Shown: positions 37,008-48,053, counted from the stretch's first letter. The stretch is 64,000 nucleotides of DNA from Thauera sp. 28 (GCF_000310145.2 NZ_AMXA01000011.1:53387-117386); one strand, 5' to 3'. Numbers and translations are program-made. Notes: generated by a model from the sequence alone, not told the origin.

Positions 37008-38713
37008 CCCGCATTTCTCACAGATAGGAGGCGCATCGCGGCCGGAAATATGAGAAAGTTGTTTTGCGAGAACGACTTAACCATACTCCGGAGGAATCCG
37101 CGATGCCGACACAGTGTACCGGACGAAGCCAAGGTGCGGAGCGTATTGAGGGCCGCCAGGTGGCGGTTGATTTCGACGGAGGGCAGATCAGCTCGGATGC
37201 GGGCGCGCTGTTGCTGCGCGAGGTCGATCGCACGTTGCGACTGACCGAGCGGGTGGCGGCCTGCTTCGAGGATGGGCGTGATCCGGAGCTGATCGAACAC
37301 ACCGTGCACACGCTGGTGATGCAACGGATCGTGGGGATCGCGCTCGGCTACGAGGACCTGAACGACCACGACCAGTTGCGCCGTGACCCGGTGCTGGCCA
37401 CGCTGGCGGGCAAGCTCAGCGCTCGGCGCAAGGGCTGCGAGCCGCTGGCGGGCAAGTCGACCTTGAACCGGCTCGAACATGCCCCCGACACCAAGGACGG
37501 TTCGCGCTATCACAAGATCGCTCACGATCCGGCGGCCTTCGAGTCACTGTTTGTCGAGTGCTTCATCGAGGCACATGCGCAGGCGCCTGAAGAGATCATC
37601 CTCGATCTGGACGCCACCGACGACCCGCTGCACGGCCAGCAGGAAGGGCGCTTCTTCCATGGCTACTACGGCGGTTACTGCTACTTGCCGCTGTACATCT
37701 TCTGCGGCCGACATCTGCTCGCCGCCAAGCTGCGCCGGGCCAACACGGATGCCTCGGCGGGCAGCATCGATGAACTCGAACGCATCATCACCCAGATCCG
37801 CCGCCACTGGCCCGAGGTGCGCATCGTGCTGCGCGCCGACTCGGGCTTTGCGCGCGATGCCTTGATGAGCTGGTGCGAAGCAGAGCACATCGACTTCGTG
37901 TTCGGGCTGGCCAAAAATGATCGGCTCAAGGCGCAGATCGACACCGAGATGAGCGAGGCGCAGGCCGAATGCACCCAGACCGGCAAGCCCGCGCGGCGGT
38001 TTCGCGACTTCACCTACCGCACCCTCGACAGCTGGTCGCGTGTCCGACGGGTCGTCGGCAAGGCCGAACAGTTACCGGGCAAGGCCAATCCGCGCTTCAT
38101 CGTCACCAGCCTGGACGCCCAGCGCTGGCCGGCACGCGAACTGTATGAGGCGCTGTACTGCGCCCGCGGCGAAATGGAGAACCGGATCAAGGAGTGCCAG
38201 CTTCATCTGTTCGCCGATCGCACCTCGACGGCGACGATGCGGGCCAACCAGCTGCGGCTGTGGTTCGCCTCCTTCGCCTACGTCATGCTCGAAGCGCTGC
38301 GCCGCATCGGGCTGGCTGGCACCGAACTGGCCGACGCCACCTGCGAGAGCCTGCGCCTGAAACTGCTCAAGATCGGCGCACGGGTCAAGATCAGCGTGCG
38401 CCGCATCCACATCAGCATGGCCAGCAGTCATCCATTCCAGACCGCATGGCGCCTGGCCCAGGCCAGACTCGCCCCCGGCTGATCCGCCACGCTACCGTGG
38501 CCCTGCTGATCCGATCGCGCTCCCGTTCGCGCGAGGCGGTCTCATGCCCGAACAGCGCCGCTTGCCCCCTCAACGCACCTGACCGCTCGCAGAACCTCAC
38601 CCGCCTGCCCTCGATTGGCCGCTCGCGGGCCTGAACCCTCGCGGTCACGGCGACGCGTGAAGCAAAAAGCCGCACCACCGGGGGCCGAACCGTGAGGGTG
38701 TGAGAAATGCGGG
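37008..38713 (+). mobile_element. IS1380-family insertion sequence, 1706 bp, complete
   Basis: Bounded by perfect 15-bp terminal inverted repeats CCCGCATTTCTCACA (37008-37022, and its complement at 38699-38713) and 4-bp CTAG duplications. One transposase gene. About 215 bases after the transposase hold no gene. Size and the CC-starting ends agree with the IS1380 family. Intact repeats and duplication suggest recent insertion. Confidence 0.93.
37103..38482 (+). CDS. IS1380-family transposase
   Basis: 459 residues, DDE type. First Asp in IILDLDATDDPLHG (about 170), second in VLRADSGFARDAL (246), Glu in ARGEMENRIKE (about 359); also FFHGYYGGYCYLPLYIF, a family hallmark. ATG at 37103 follows GGAGG. 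No frameshift or stop, so probably active. Confidence 0.95.
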   Translation: MPTQCTGRSQGAERIEGRQVAVDFDGGQISSDAGALLLREVDRTLRLTERVAACFEDGRDPELIEHTVHTLVMQRIVGIALGYEDLNDHDQLRRDPVLATLAGKLSARRKGCEPLAGKSTLNRLEHAPDTKDGSRYHKIAHDPAAFESLFVECFIEAHAQAPEEIILDLDATDDPLHGQQEGRFFHGYYGGYCYLPLYIFCGRHLLAAKLRRANTDASAGSIDELERIITQIRRHWPEVRIVLRADSGFARDALMSWCEAEHIDFVFGLAKNDRLKAQIDTEMSEAQAECTQTGKPARRFRDFTYRTLDSWSRVRRVVGKAEQLPGKANPRFIVTSLDAQRWPARELYEALYCARGEMENRIKECQLHLFADRTSTATMRANQLRLWFASFAYVMLEALRRIGLAGTELADATCESLRLKLLKIGARVKISVRRIHISMASSHPFQTAWRLAQARLAPG

Positions 38714-38717
38714 CTAG
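38714..38717. repeat. target-site duplication, right copy (CTAG)
   Basis: CTAG immediately after the IS right end; matches 37004-37007. Confidence 0.85.
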
Positions 38718-40117
38718 AGCCTTTCTCACTGGCCATCCGGCGCGTGGCGATCGACGACTTCCATACCCGGCTCATCCTCGACGAGGAGGGGCGCCTGAAC
38801 CTGCGCGAGATCGGTGGCGGCGGATCGCAAACGGCAGCCACGCAGTCGGCGCCACCGACCTCCAGCGCTGGGGGGGGCTCAGCTGCCGCGTCGTCAGTGC
38901 CAGGCCCGGATGCGGTAGCGGCAGACGGGCCGCCTCCGCCGCCCGTGCGTATCGACCGCATCGAGATCAAGCGTGGCAATGTCGCGTTCAGCGACCGCTT
39001 CATACGGCCGAACTACGACGCCAACCTGACCGGCCTTGCCGGCGAGATCGTCGGCCTGTCGACCTCGTCGGACACCATTGCCCGGGTCGAACTGAGCGGA
39101 GAGGTGGACAAGACCGCGCCGCTGTCCATCAGCGGCGAGCTCAACCCGTTCCGCCAGGACGCCCATCTCGACATCGTCGCCAAGGTCAAGGACTTCGAGC
39201 TCACCGGCCTGTCCAGCTACTCGGGCAAGTATGTCGGCTACGGTATCGCACGTGGCAAGCTGTCCGCCGAGCTCAACTACAAGATCGAGGACCGCAGGCT
39301 CACCGCCACCAACCAGATCTTTCTCGACCAGCTCACCTTCGGCGACAAGGTCGACAGCCCGGACGCGGTCAACCTGCCGGTCCAGCTCGCCGTGTCGCTG
39401 CTCAAGAACAGCCGTGGCGAGATCGATCTGCACCTGCCGGTGAGCGGCACCCTGGATGATCCCGAGTTCAGCGTGTTCGGCCTGGTCGTGAAGATGTTCT
39501 TCAACCTGATCGGCAAGGCCATCACCTCGCCCTTCACCCTGCTCGGCGCGGCGTTCGGCGGTGGCGAGGCGTTGTCGCATCTCGAGCTCGCGCCCGGTAG
39601 CGGTCGACTGGATGAGGCCCAGCAGGACAAGCTCGCCAAGCTGGCGCAGGCCTTGGCCGAACGTCCTGCGCTGCGGCTCGACGTGATTGGCCGTGCCGAC
39701 CCCGCCTCCGACCTCGACGGCCTGCGCCAGGCCGGGTTGGACAATGCGCTGCGGGCGCAGAAGCTCAAAGCGCTGATCGCACGTGGCGAGGAGGCGCCGT
39801 CTCTCGACGACATCGAGGTTGGCGCAGACGAGTATCCGGCCTTGCTCGAGAAAGCCTACAAGGCGGCCGACATCAAGAAGCCGCGCAACCTCGTCGGCCT
39901 GGTGAAGGATCTCCCCGCCGCCGACATGGAGGCGCTGCTGCGCGCCAGCGTGAGCGCGTCGGAGGCGGAGTTGCGCGCACTTGCCCAACGGCGCGCACAG
40001 GCTGTACGCGAGTGGATGATTGCGCAGGGGGGCATCCCGGGCGAGCGCATCTTCGTGCTCGAGCCCAAGGTCGAGCCCGTGGCCGAGGGCGGCCAGGTGC
40101 AGTTCTCGCTGCGCTGA
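38718..40117 (+). pseudogene. DUF748 (AsmA-like) protein, 3' part
   Basis: Continues the reading frame of the 5' part: across the repaired junction the protein would read DARLEPFSLAIRRVAIDDFH. Contains FVFIG-free DUF748 repeats with RVAIDDFHTRLILDEEGRLN, the conserved SKLTGLSSYSG-like FELTGLSSYSGKYVGYGIA region, LIGKAITSPFTLLGAAFGGG, and a final domain ending IPGERIFVLEPKVEP. The first ATG is at 38744; without its promoter and N-terminal anchor it is unlikely to function. Confidence 0.87.
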
Positions 40118-40137
40118 ACGGGCTGCAGTGGTGGCGC

Positions 40138-40647
40138 TCAGCGCAGCTTCACGACGGGCTCGCCGAGGTTGAGGTTGCCGACGCCGTCCTTGCCCTGAAT
40201 GAGCATCTTGCCGACCGGATGTTCCGCCTTGCACGGCGACAGGCGGCGTCCGTCCATCTCGAAGCGCGCCAGCTCGACACCGTCGAGCGGCGGGGAATAG
40301 GTGGCGGTGAGTTCGCCGTGGTAGTTGTACTCGAAGTCGCCGGTGAAGCGCGCCTCGATCCGGGCCTGGCTCCCCCGCACCGTGCATTCGGCGCGGTAGT
40401 AGCGGTAGTGCGCGTCCTTCGACCACGATTCGCCGCTGCAGGCCGGCTCTTCGTGCCCCGGGCGGCGCAGGATCGGCGCGGGCGTCGAGCCCAGGCAGAC
40501 ATGGAAGCTGGCGACCCCGGCCGCCTCCGTGGCCGGCGCCGTGTTGATCAGCCACAAGCCCGGCAGGCGTGCAGGGGCGTCGATCGGGGTTGCCGCGAGG
40601 GCTGCGGTGCTGGACAGGGTGGCAATCAGGAGCAGGACTGGGCGCAT
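40138..40647 (-). CDS. DUF3617-type exported protein
   Basis: 169 residues with signal peptide RPVLLLIATLSSTAALAA and the DUF3617 pattern: LPGLWLINTAP, FHVCLGS, then C-x-W-containing SGESWSKDAHYRYYRAECTV with paired Cys. ATG at 40647 follows GGAG. Predicted periplasmic, disulfide-bonded, function unknown. Converges with the broken DUF748 gene. Confidence 0.75.
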   Translation of the reverse strand: MRPVLLLIATLSSTAALAATPIDAPARLPGLWLINTAPATEAAGVASFHVCLGSTPAPILRRPGHEEPACSGESWSKDAHYRYYRAECTVRGSQARIEARFTGDFEYNYHGELTATYSPPLDGVELARFEMDGRRLSPCKAEHPVGKMLIQGKDGVGNLNLGEPVVKLR

Positions 40648-40801
40648 GGCCGGTCTCCGGGGGGACGGGTTGATGGGGTCGAAACCTAGCGGCGACAGCT
40701 TATCAGGCGTGTTCCGGCAGGCGATTTGAGCCAGCGCAAGAAGTGCGCGCCCGTGCAACGAGGGACAGGGACTGGCGTATTCGGAGGCCTTGCCCCACCC
40801 C

Positions 40802-41371
40802 CTACAGCATCCCCATTTCCAGGCGTGCCGCCTCGCTCATCATCTCCCGGCTCCAGGGCGGATCCCACACCAGGCTCACGGTCGCCTCCGCAACGCCGGG
40901 GATGGTCAGCAGCTTGTCGCGCGCTTCGTCCGCGATCAGCGTGCCCATGCCGCAGCCCGGCGCGGTGAGGGTCATGTTGACGGCAAGGCGGAAGCGCCCA
41001 TCTGCCAGCGCTTCGGCCGTGCATGCGTAGACCAGGCCGAGATTGACGATGTCGATCGGTATCTCGGGGTCGTAGCAGGTGCCGAGCTGTTCCCACGCCG
41101 CGCGTTCGATGCCTGCAGCGTCGAGTGCGCCGTCGGCAGCGGGCGGGGGTGGCGGGGGCAACTGTGGTTCGAGGCCGAGCGCGTCGGCGTTGCGCTCATC
41201 GATACGGTAGAGGTTGCCCCCGCTCATGACCGTGATCGAGCCGCCCAGGCGCTGGGTGACCAGCGCGTAGCTGCCTTCCTCCAGCGTCTGGGGCTGGCCC
41301 CAGGGCACGCTCACCGCTGCGCAGTCGCGCTGCAGGATGCGGGTGTCGGTTTCGCCGTAGCGTTCGCCCAT
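40802..41371 (-). CDS. sufT: Fe-S assembly factor SufT (MIP18/DUF59 domain)
   Basis: 189 residues. N-terminal extension (CAAVSVPWGQPQTLEEGSYA) typical of SufT, then DUF59: LGTCYDPEIPIDIVNLGLVY and MTLTAPGCGMGTLIADEA with conserved Cys. ATG at 41371 follows AGGAG. Last gene of the suf operon, 40 bases after sufU. SufT helps Fe-S maturation in high-demand conditions. Confidence 0.9.
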   Translation of the reverse strand: MGERYGETDTRILQRDCAAVSVPWGQPQTLEEGSYALVTQRLGGSITVMSGGNLYRIDERNADALGLEPQLPPPPPPAADGALDAAGIERAAWEQLGTCYDPEIPIDIVNLGLVYACTAEALADGRFRLAVNMTLTAPGCGMGTLIADEARDKLLTIPGVAEATVSLVWDPPWSREMMSEAARLEMGML

Positions 41372-41411
41372 GATCTGCTCCTGTGCCGCCTCATCGGTTG
41401 GCGGCCTTGGT

Positions 41412-41876
41412 TCATTCGGTATGTGCCGTGGATGCCTCACCGGTCAAGGCGTTGTGCAGCGTGTGCCAGGCCAGGGTGGCGCACTTGACCCGCGCCGGAA
41501 ACTCGCGCACACCGGCGAGTGCCGCGAGCTTGCCGAAATCGCGCTGCGGGCCGGGCTCGTCGCGCGCTGCGGTGAGCAGGGCGTGGAAGTCGCGAAACAG
41601 CGCTTCCACCTCGGCAAGCGGGCGGCCCTTGATCGCCTCGGTCATCAGCGACGCCGAGGCGGTGGAGATGGCGCAGCCGTGGCCGACGAAGCTGGCGTCA
41701 TGAACGATGCCATCGGATACCTGCAGGTAGACCGTGAGCTGATCTCCGCACAGGGGGTTGTGGCCGTCGGCGTGGCGGTTGGCGCCGGTCATGGGGCGGT
41801 AATTGCGCGGGCTGCGGTTGTGATCGAAGATCACCTCCTGGTAGAGCTCGCGCAGCATGTCGTCCTTGTCGTTCAT
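41412..41876 (-). CDS. sufU: Fe-S scaffold/sulfur acceptor SufU
   Basis: 154 residues, IscU-like fold with Cys43-Asp45 (NPLCGDQ), Cys68 (FVGHGCAIS) and Cys132 (RVKCATLAW). The 18-20 residue insertion before the last Cys identifies SufU rather than IscU; SufU takes sulfide from SufS using zinc. ATG shares TGATG with the sufS end. Confidence 0.93.
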   Translation of the reverse strand: MNDKDDMLRELYQEVIFDHNRSPRNYRPMTGANRHADGHNPLCGDQLTVYLQVSDGIVHDASFVGHGCAISTASASLMTEAIKGRPLAEVEALFRDFHALLTAARDEPGPQRDFGKLAALAGVREFPARVKCATLAWHTLHNALTGEASTAHTE

Positions 41877-43135
41877 CACGCGCCCCTGGTGCCGAACATG
41901 CGTTGCGCCTTGTGGATGGCGGCGACGAGCGCGTCGATGTCGGCCGGGCTGTTATAGAGGGCGAATGAGGCGCGCGCAGTGCCGGGGATCCCCAGGCGTG
42001 TCATCAGCGGCATCGCACAGTGGTGGCCGGCGCGGATCGCCACGCCTTCGCTGTCCAGGATGGTGCCGAGGTCGTGCGGGTGGATGCCATCGACCAGGAA
42101 GGACAGGATGCCCGCCTTGTTGGCCGCGGTGCCGACGAGGCGCAGCCCGCGGATGTCGGCGAGCGCGGCGGTGGCTTGTTCGAGCAAGGCGTGCTCGTGG
42201 GCTGCGATGCGTTCGAGCCCGATGCCGCGGACGTATTCGATCGCCGCGCCGAGGCCGACCGCACCGGCGATGTTCGGGGTGCCGGCCTCGAAGCGTTGTG
42301 GCGAGGGCGCAAAGGTGGTGTGCTCGAAGGCGACGGTGCGGATCATGTCGCCGCCGCCTTGCCAGGGCGGCATGGCGTCGAGCAGCGCGCGACGGCCGTA
42401 GAGGGCGCCGATGCCGGTCGGGCCGTAGAGCTTGTGCCCGGAGAAGGCGTAGAAGTCACAGCCGATGGCTTGCACGTCGACCGTGGTGTGGGCGACGGCC
42501 TGCGCACCGTCTACCAGGACGACAGCCCCTGCGGCGTGCGCCTTGGCGGTCAGCTCGGCGACCGGTAGCACCGTGCCGAGCGCGTTCGACACATGGGTGA
42601 TCGCGACCAGGCGGGTGCGCTCGCCGAGCAGGCCGTCGAAGGCGAGCATGTCGAGCTCGCCATTGATCTCCACCGGCACGACCTTGAGCACCGCGCCGGT
42701 CTGCTCGCACAGGAGCTGCCAGGGCACGATGTTGGAGTGGTGCTCCATGTGGGTCACCAGGATCTCGTCGCCCACCGTGAGACGTGGCCGCCCCCAGCTC
42801 TGTGCGACGAGGTTGATCGCCTCGGTGGTGCCGCGGGTGAACACGATCTCGTCTGCGCTGGCGGCATTGAGCAGCCCTTGCACGCTCGTGCGCGCAGTGT
42901 CGTAGAGCTCGGTCGCATGCTGGGACAGCCAATGCACGCCGCGGTGGATGTTGGCGTTCGAGTGGCGGTAGAAGTCGCGCTCGGCCTCGATCACGGCATC
43001 GGGCTTCTGCGTGGTTGCGCCGTTGTCCAGGTAGGCCAGGCGCTTGCCGTGCACCGGCCGTGACAGGATCGGAAAGTCGGCCGCGCGCTGCAGCAGGGCA
43101 GGGCGGGTGGCCGGTGCGCTTTGAAGGGTGTGCAT
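41876..43135 (-). CDS. sufS: cysteine desulfurase SufS
   Basis: 419 residues, class II cysteine desulfurase. Key sites: YLDNGATTQKPDAVIEA, THMEHHSNIVPW, PLP-Lys in FYAFSGHKLYGPTGIG, and catalytic Cys in IRAGHHCAMPLM. Converts cysteine to alanine and enzyme persulfide for SufU. Start MHTLQSAPATR begins two bases after the sufD stop; no strong Shine-Dalgarno. Confidence 0.95.
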   Translation of the reverse strand: MHTLQSAPATRPALLQRAADFPILSRPVHGKRLAYLDNGATTQKPDAVIEAERDFYRHSNANIHRGVHWLSQHATELYDTARTSVQGLLNAASADEIVFTRGTTEAINLVAQSWGRPRLTVGDEILVTHMEHHSNIVPWQLLCEQTGAVLKVVPVEINGELDMLAFDGLLGERTRLVAITHVSNALGTVLPVAELTAKAHAAGAVVLVDGAQAVAHTTVDVQAIGCDFYAFSGHKLYGPTGIGALYGRRALLDAMPPWQGGGDMIRTVAFEHTTFAPSPQRFEAGTPNIAGAVGLGAAIEYVRGIGLERIAAHEHALLEQATAALADIRGLRLVGTAANKAGILSFLVDGIHPHDLGTILDSEGVAIRAGHHCAMPLMTRLGIPGTARASFALYNSPADIDALVAAIHKAQRMFGTRGA

Positions 43136-43137
43136 AT

Positions 43138-44448
43138 TCACTGCAGGGCCTCCATCCGTGCGCCGCCCGGCAGGCTCGACAGCAGCAGGCCACGGCCGCG
43201 CTTGCGCACGGCGGCGTGGGCGATGCGTTCGATGACCTCGGCGGCAAAGGCATAGGTCAACAGTTGGCGCGCATGGTCGGTGTCGATGCCGCGCGCGCGC
43301 AGGTAGAAGAGGGCGTCCTCGTCGATCTGGCCGACAGTGGCGCCGTGGGCGCATTTGACGTCGTCCGCATAGATCTCGAGCTCCGGGCGGGCGTCGGCCT
43401 CGGCCAGCCTGGACAGCAGCAGGTTGTCACAGCGCTGTATGGCATCGGTACGCTGTGCGTCCTGGGCGACGATGATGCGTCCGGCGAACACACCGCGCGC
43501 GTTGCCGTCGACCAGGCCACGGTAGTACTCGCGGCTGGTACCCAGCGGCCTGGCATGCTCGATGAGCGTGTGATGGTCGACATGGCGCCTGCCATCGACG
43601 TGATACAGGCCGTTGAACAGTGTCTCGCAGCCTTCGCCGGCGAAGCGGGTGCGGATGTCGTTGCGCGCCAGGCGGGCGCCGAAGGACAGCGAGTGTGAGG
43701 CGAAGTAGGCGCCGCGTGCCTGTTCGGCTTCGATCTGCGCGAGATGAATGGCTTGCGCGTCCTGCTGCTGCAGTTTCACGTGGGTGATGCGGGCGTCCTG
43801 CGCCGCCTGCACCCGGGTGACGACGGTGCCGAGCGTGGCACCGCCGCCGACATGGTGCTCGACAACCGTTGCCTCTGAATTGGCATCGGCCACGATCAGG
43901 TTGCGCAGGTGGGTGTCGGCCGCGCCGGTGGCGCCGATGAACACCAGGTGCAGCGGCTGCTCGAGCGCGGTGCCGCGCGCCAGATGCACGAAGGCGCCGT
44001 CGCTGCATAGCGCCAGGTTCAGTGCGTAGGGGCTGGCGCTGTCGTCAGCGCTGCCGAAGGCGGCCTCGACCGCATCGGGTGCGCTGTTCAGCGCCTCCGA
44101 CAGTGCGCCTGCCTTCACGCCGGCCGGCAGCATGCCGGTAACCGACAGGACTGGCGCGAACCGTCCGTCTACGAACACCAGCCAGTGGTCGCCCTCATCG
44201 AAGGCCGCGCGCAGCGTGGCCAGCGCGAACGCAGGGTGGGGGGCAAACGCCGGCGCCGCCAGCGCCTGCTGATCGAGGAAGGCGAGCGAGGTGTGGCGCC
44301 AGCCTTCCAGCCGGCTCGTCGGCCAGCCGAGATCGGCGAAGCGCGCGATCGCGTCGGCGCGGCGACGCGCCAGCCAGGGCAGGGCAGCGCCGGGCAGCTG
44401 GCAGGCGCGCTCGCGCTGGTGCGCGACCCAGGCGTCGATCGTGCTCAT
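43138..44448 (-). CDS. sufD: Fe-S assembly protein SufD
   Basis: 436 residues, partner of SufB and SufC in the SufBCD scaffold. Beta-helix core followed by the C-terminal RQLLTYAFAAEVIERIAH with ATVGQIDEDALFYLRARGI. ATG at 44448 has AGGAG within sufC; four-base overlap. Confidence 0.94.
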   Translation of the reverse strand: MSTIDAWVAHQRERACQLPGAALPWLARRRADAIARFADLGWPTSRLEGWRHTSLAFLDQQALAAPAFAPHPAFALATLRAAFDEGDHWLVFVDGRFAPVLSVTGMLPAGVKAGALSEALNSAPDAVEAAFGSADDSASPYALNLALCSDGAFVHLARGTALEQPLHLVFIGATGAADTHLRNLIVADANSEATVVEHHVGGGATLGTVVTRVQAAQDARITHVKLQQQDAQAIHLAQIEAEQARGAYFASHSLSFGARLARNDIRTRFAGEGCETLFNGLYHVDGRRHVDHHTLIEHARPLGTSREYYRGLVDGNARGVFAGRIIVAQDAQRTDAIQRCDNLLLSRLAEADARPELEIYADDVKCAHGATVGQIDEDALFYLRARGIDTDHARQLLTYAFAAEVIERIAHAAVRKRGRGLLLSSLPGGARMEALQ

Positions 44449-45224
44449 GACCGTGCTCCTGATGCAGCCGCGGCGGCCTTGCCGTCGGCGTCGATCCAGC
44501 CGTAGCCGTGCGCTTCCAGCTCCAGCGCCAGTTCGCGACCGCCCGAGCGTACGATGCGGCCCTGCGACAGCACGTGCACCTTGTCGGGCACGATGTAGTC
44601 GAGCAGGCGCTGGTAATGGGTGATGACGATCATCGAGCGCTCGGGCGAGCGCAGGCGATTGACGCCCTCGGCGACGATCTTCAGCGCGTCGATGTCCAGC
44701 CCGGAGTCGGTCTCGTCCAGCACTGCGAGCCGGGGTTCCAGCAACGCCATCTGCAGTACTTCGTTGCGCTTCTTCTCGCCGCCGGAGAAGCCCTCATTGA
44801 CCGAGCGGTAGAGGAATTCCTCCTTCATGCCGACCGCCTTCATCTCGGCCTTCACCCGCGCGAGGAAGTCCATCGCGTCGTACTCGGGCAGGCCGCGGTG
44901 GCGGCGCACCGCGTTGACCGCAGCCTTGAGGAAGTAGGCGTTGGACACGCCGGGAATCTCGACCGGGTACTGGAAGGCGAGGAAGAGCCCGGCGCGGGCG
45001 CGTTCCTCGGCAGGCAGGGCGAGCAGGTCGGTACCGTCCCAGTCCACGCTGCCGTCGGTGACGGTGAAACTGTCGCGCCCGGCGAGCACCTGGGCCAGCG
45101 TGCTCTTGCCCGAACCGTTGGGGCCCATGATGGCGTGCACCTCGCCGCTGCCCACCTCCAGGTTCAGACCCATGAGGATGGCCTTGCCGTCGACGGCCGC
45201 GTGCAGGTTGTTGATCTTCAGCAT
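44445..45224 (-). CDS. sufC: Fe-S assembly ATPase SufC
   Basis: 259 residues, ABC ATPase with Walker A IMGPNGSGKSTLAQVLAG, Q-loop FLAFQYPVEIPGVS, signature GFSGGEKKRNEVLQ and Walker B AVLDETDSGLDIDALK. Drives conformational change in SufBCD. ATG at 45224 chosen as LKINNLHAAVDGKAIL is the conserved N terminus. A 195-base spacer with a REP-like repeat separates it from sufB. Confidence 0.95.
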   Translation of the reverse strand: MLKINNLHAAVDGKAILMGLNLEVGSGEVHAIMGPNGSGKSTLAQVLAGRDSFTVTDGSVDWDGTDLLALPAEERARAGLFLAFQYPVEIPGVSNAYFLKAAVNAVRRHRGLPEYDAMDFLARVKAEMKAVGMKEEFLYRSVNEGFSGGEKKRNEVLQMALLEPRLAVLDETDSGLDIDALKIVAEGVNRLRSPERSMIVITHYQRLLDYIVPDKVHVLSQGRIVRSGGRELALELEAHGYGWIDADGKAAAAASGARS

Positions 45225-45299
45225 GTTTTCTCTCCCGATTTCAATTCCATATCTCGCCTGAGGCCCCTGCACGACAAGCGAGCGGTTACCGGCTCCGCC

Positions 45300-45385
45300 G
45301 TAGGAGCGGCGCCAGCCGCGAGCCTTTCCTGCGGATAGGCTGCGCCGCGTCGCCTTGAACCCCTCGCGGCTGGCGCCGCTCCTAC
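45300..45385. repeat. REP-like inverted repeat pair (23-bp arms)
   Basis: Perfect 23-bp arms at 45300-45322 and 45363-45385, opening GTAGGAGCGGCGCCAGCC, separated by 40 bases; each arm itself holds GGCGCC symmetry. It resembles the GTAGGAGCGGC-type REP elements of pseudomonads and related genera. It sits inside the suf operon and may stabilise or trim the transcript. Confidence 0.8.
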
Positions 45386-45419
45386 GAGGACCTGCGGGGC
45401 CGATCTATCCCATTTCGGT

Positions 45420-46870
<1,451 letters not shown>

Positions 46871-46874
<4 letters not shown>

Positions 46875-47353
46875 GCTCGCTTCTCCTTGTCGGTGGCTAC
46901 TGCGTGCGGGCCGAGGATGAGGTGTTCGTCCGGACCCTTGCCGCAGCCCTGCGGCTGGATCATGTCGGCGACGCTGACGTCCTGGAGTGCGTGGCGCACC
47001 ACCTTGTTGATGCGAAGCCAGTTGTCACGGATGCGGCAACCGTCTTCCATATTGCACAGGCCGCTGCTCGCGCTGCACTCGGTGAGCCCGAAAGGGTGCT
47101 CCTCGAGTGCGTCGATGATTTCGGCGACGCTGATCTGCTGCGGCGGGCGCGCCAGGCTGTAGCCGCCCTGCGCGCCGCGCTGGCTGGTGACAAGCGCACC
47201 GCGTCCAAGCGTCTTGAGGACCTTGCTGACCGTCGGCACTCCCAGCCCAAGCGCGTCGGCCAGCCCCGCGGCGCTGAACACCCTGGCGGGGTCGCGGGCC
47301 ATGTGGGTGAGGATGAGCGTGCCGTAGTCGGTGAGCTTGCTGATGCGCAGCAT
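46871..47353 (-). CDS. IscR-like Rrf2 regulator of the suf operon
   Basis: 160 residues. Winged helix [20 protein letters not shown] and [19 protein letters not shown]; Cys93, Cys100 and Cys106 ([16 protein letters not shown]) place an Fe-S cluster as in IscR. First gene of the operon, so it probably autoregulates sufBCDSUT according to Fe-S demand (SUF-type Rrf2 subgroup). Confidence 0.93.
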
Positions 47354-47381
47354 GTCTGTGGGTTCCGGGGTCTGTGTTTAA

Positions 47382-47410
47382 AGAGTACGAAAATGGTTCG
47401 ATATAGTCAA
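47382..47410 (-). promoter_or_regulatory. putative promoter of the suf operon
   Basis: On the minus strand TTGACT (47405-47410) is followed after 17 bases by TACTCT (47382-47387), 29 bases before the regulator's start codon. TATAG/CTATA half-sites around 47401-47424 and CGAA-N5-TTCG at 47388-47400 could be Rrf2 operators. Confidence 0.55.
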
Positions 47411-47478
47411 GCGCTGCAGTCTATAAAGAAAGGAGTGCGATCCAACCTCGTCCTTCTCAAGTGGAGGCCTTGCTGCCG

Positions 47479-48015
47479 ATGCGCCACATCACGCGCTTCG
47501 AATGGCCCTATCCCGTCTCACTTGCATTCCCGTTGCTGGGTCTTGCTGGGCTCGTGGCGTGGTGGCCTGTGTCGCTCTGGCGCTGGCCAGCCCTTGTCGG
47601 CGCGCTCGCCGGCCTGGCTGGCTGGACCCTGCTTGAGTATGTCCTGCACCGTTTCGTGCTGCATCGCATCGAGCCCTTTCGTACCTGGCATCTGGCCCAC
47701 CACGCCGACCCATCGGGCCCGATCCGGGTACCGGTAGCCTTCAGCCTGGGGTTGTTGCTGGCGGTCCTGGGCGTGCCTGTGCTGCTGCTCGGGGCGGACG
47801 GGATGGCCGGCCCATTGTCCGCGGGGCTACTGTTGGGGCAGGTCGTGCAGGAGAGTGTGCATGTGAGGCTGCATGCACCGGCTGATGCGGGCGCGGGGCT
47901 GGCGCGCCTGTGCGCGCATCACGCCTACCACCATCAGTGCGACGCCGAGCGGGCGTTCGGGACGCTGACCTTGTTCTGGGATCGCTGTCTTGGCACCGCA
48001 CCGCCCGCACGGTGA
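47479..48015 (+). CDS. fatty acid hydroxylase superfamily membrane protein
   Basis: 178 residues, four or more membrane helices and the three His boxes of the superfamily: HRFVLH, HLAHH and HHAYHH. These bind a non-haem diiron centre in sterol/carotenoid/lipid hydroxylases. ATG at 47479 follows GGAGG at a rather long 12 bases; GTG at 47461 is an alternative. Divergent from the suf operon. Substrate unknown. Confidence 0.85.
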   Translation: MRHITRFEWPYPVSLAFPLLGLAGLVAWWPVSLWRWPALVGALAGLAGWTLLEYVLHRFVLHRIEPFRTWHLAHHADPSGPIRVPVAFSLGLLLAVLGVPVLLLGADGMAGPLSAGLLLGQVVQESVHVRLHAPADAGAGLARLCAHHAYHHQCDAERAFGTLTLFWDRCLGTAPPAR

Positions 48016-48053
48016 GGGAGAAGGCGGCGGGGGGGCGGATGCGGTGGAGGGGC

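Noticed and set aside
38894..40555. 553-codon minus-strand open frame
   Set aside because: Antisense to the DUF748 3' part and a wrong-frame run over the DUF3617 gene.
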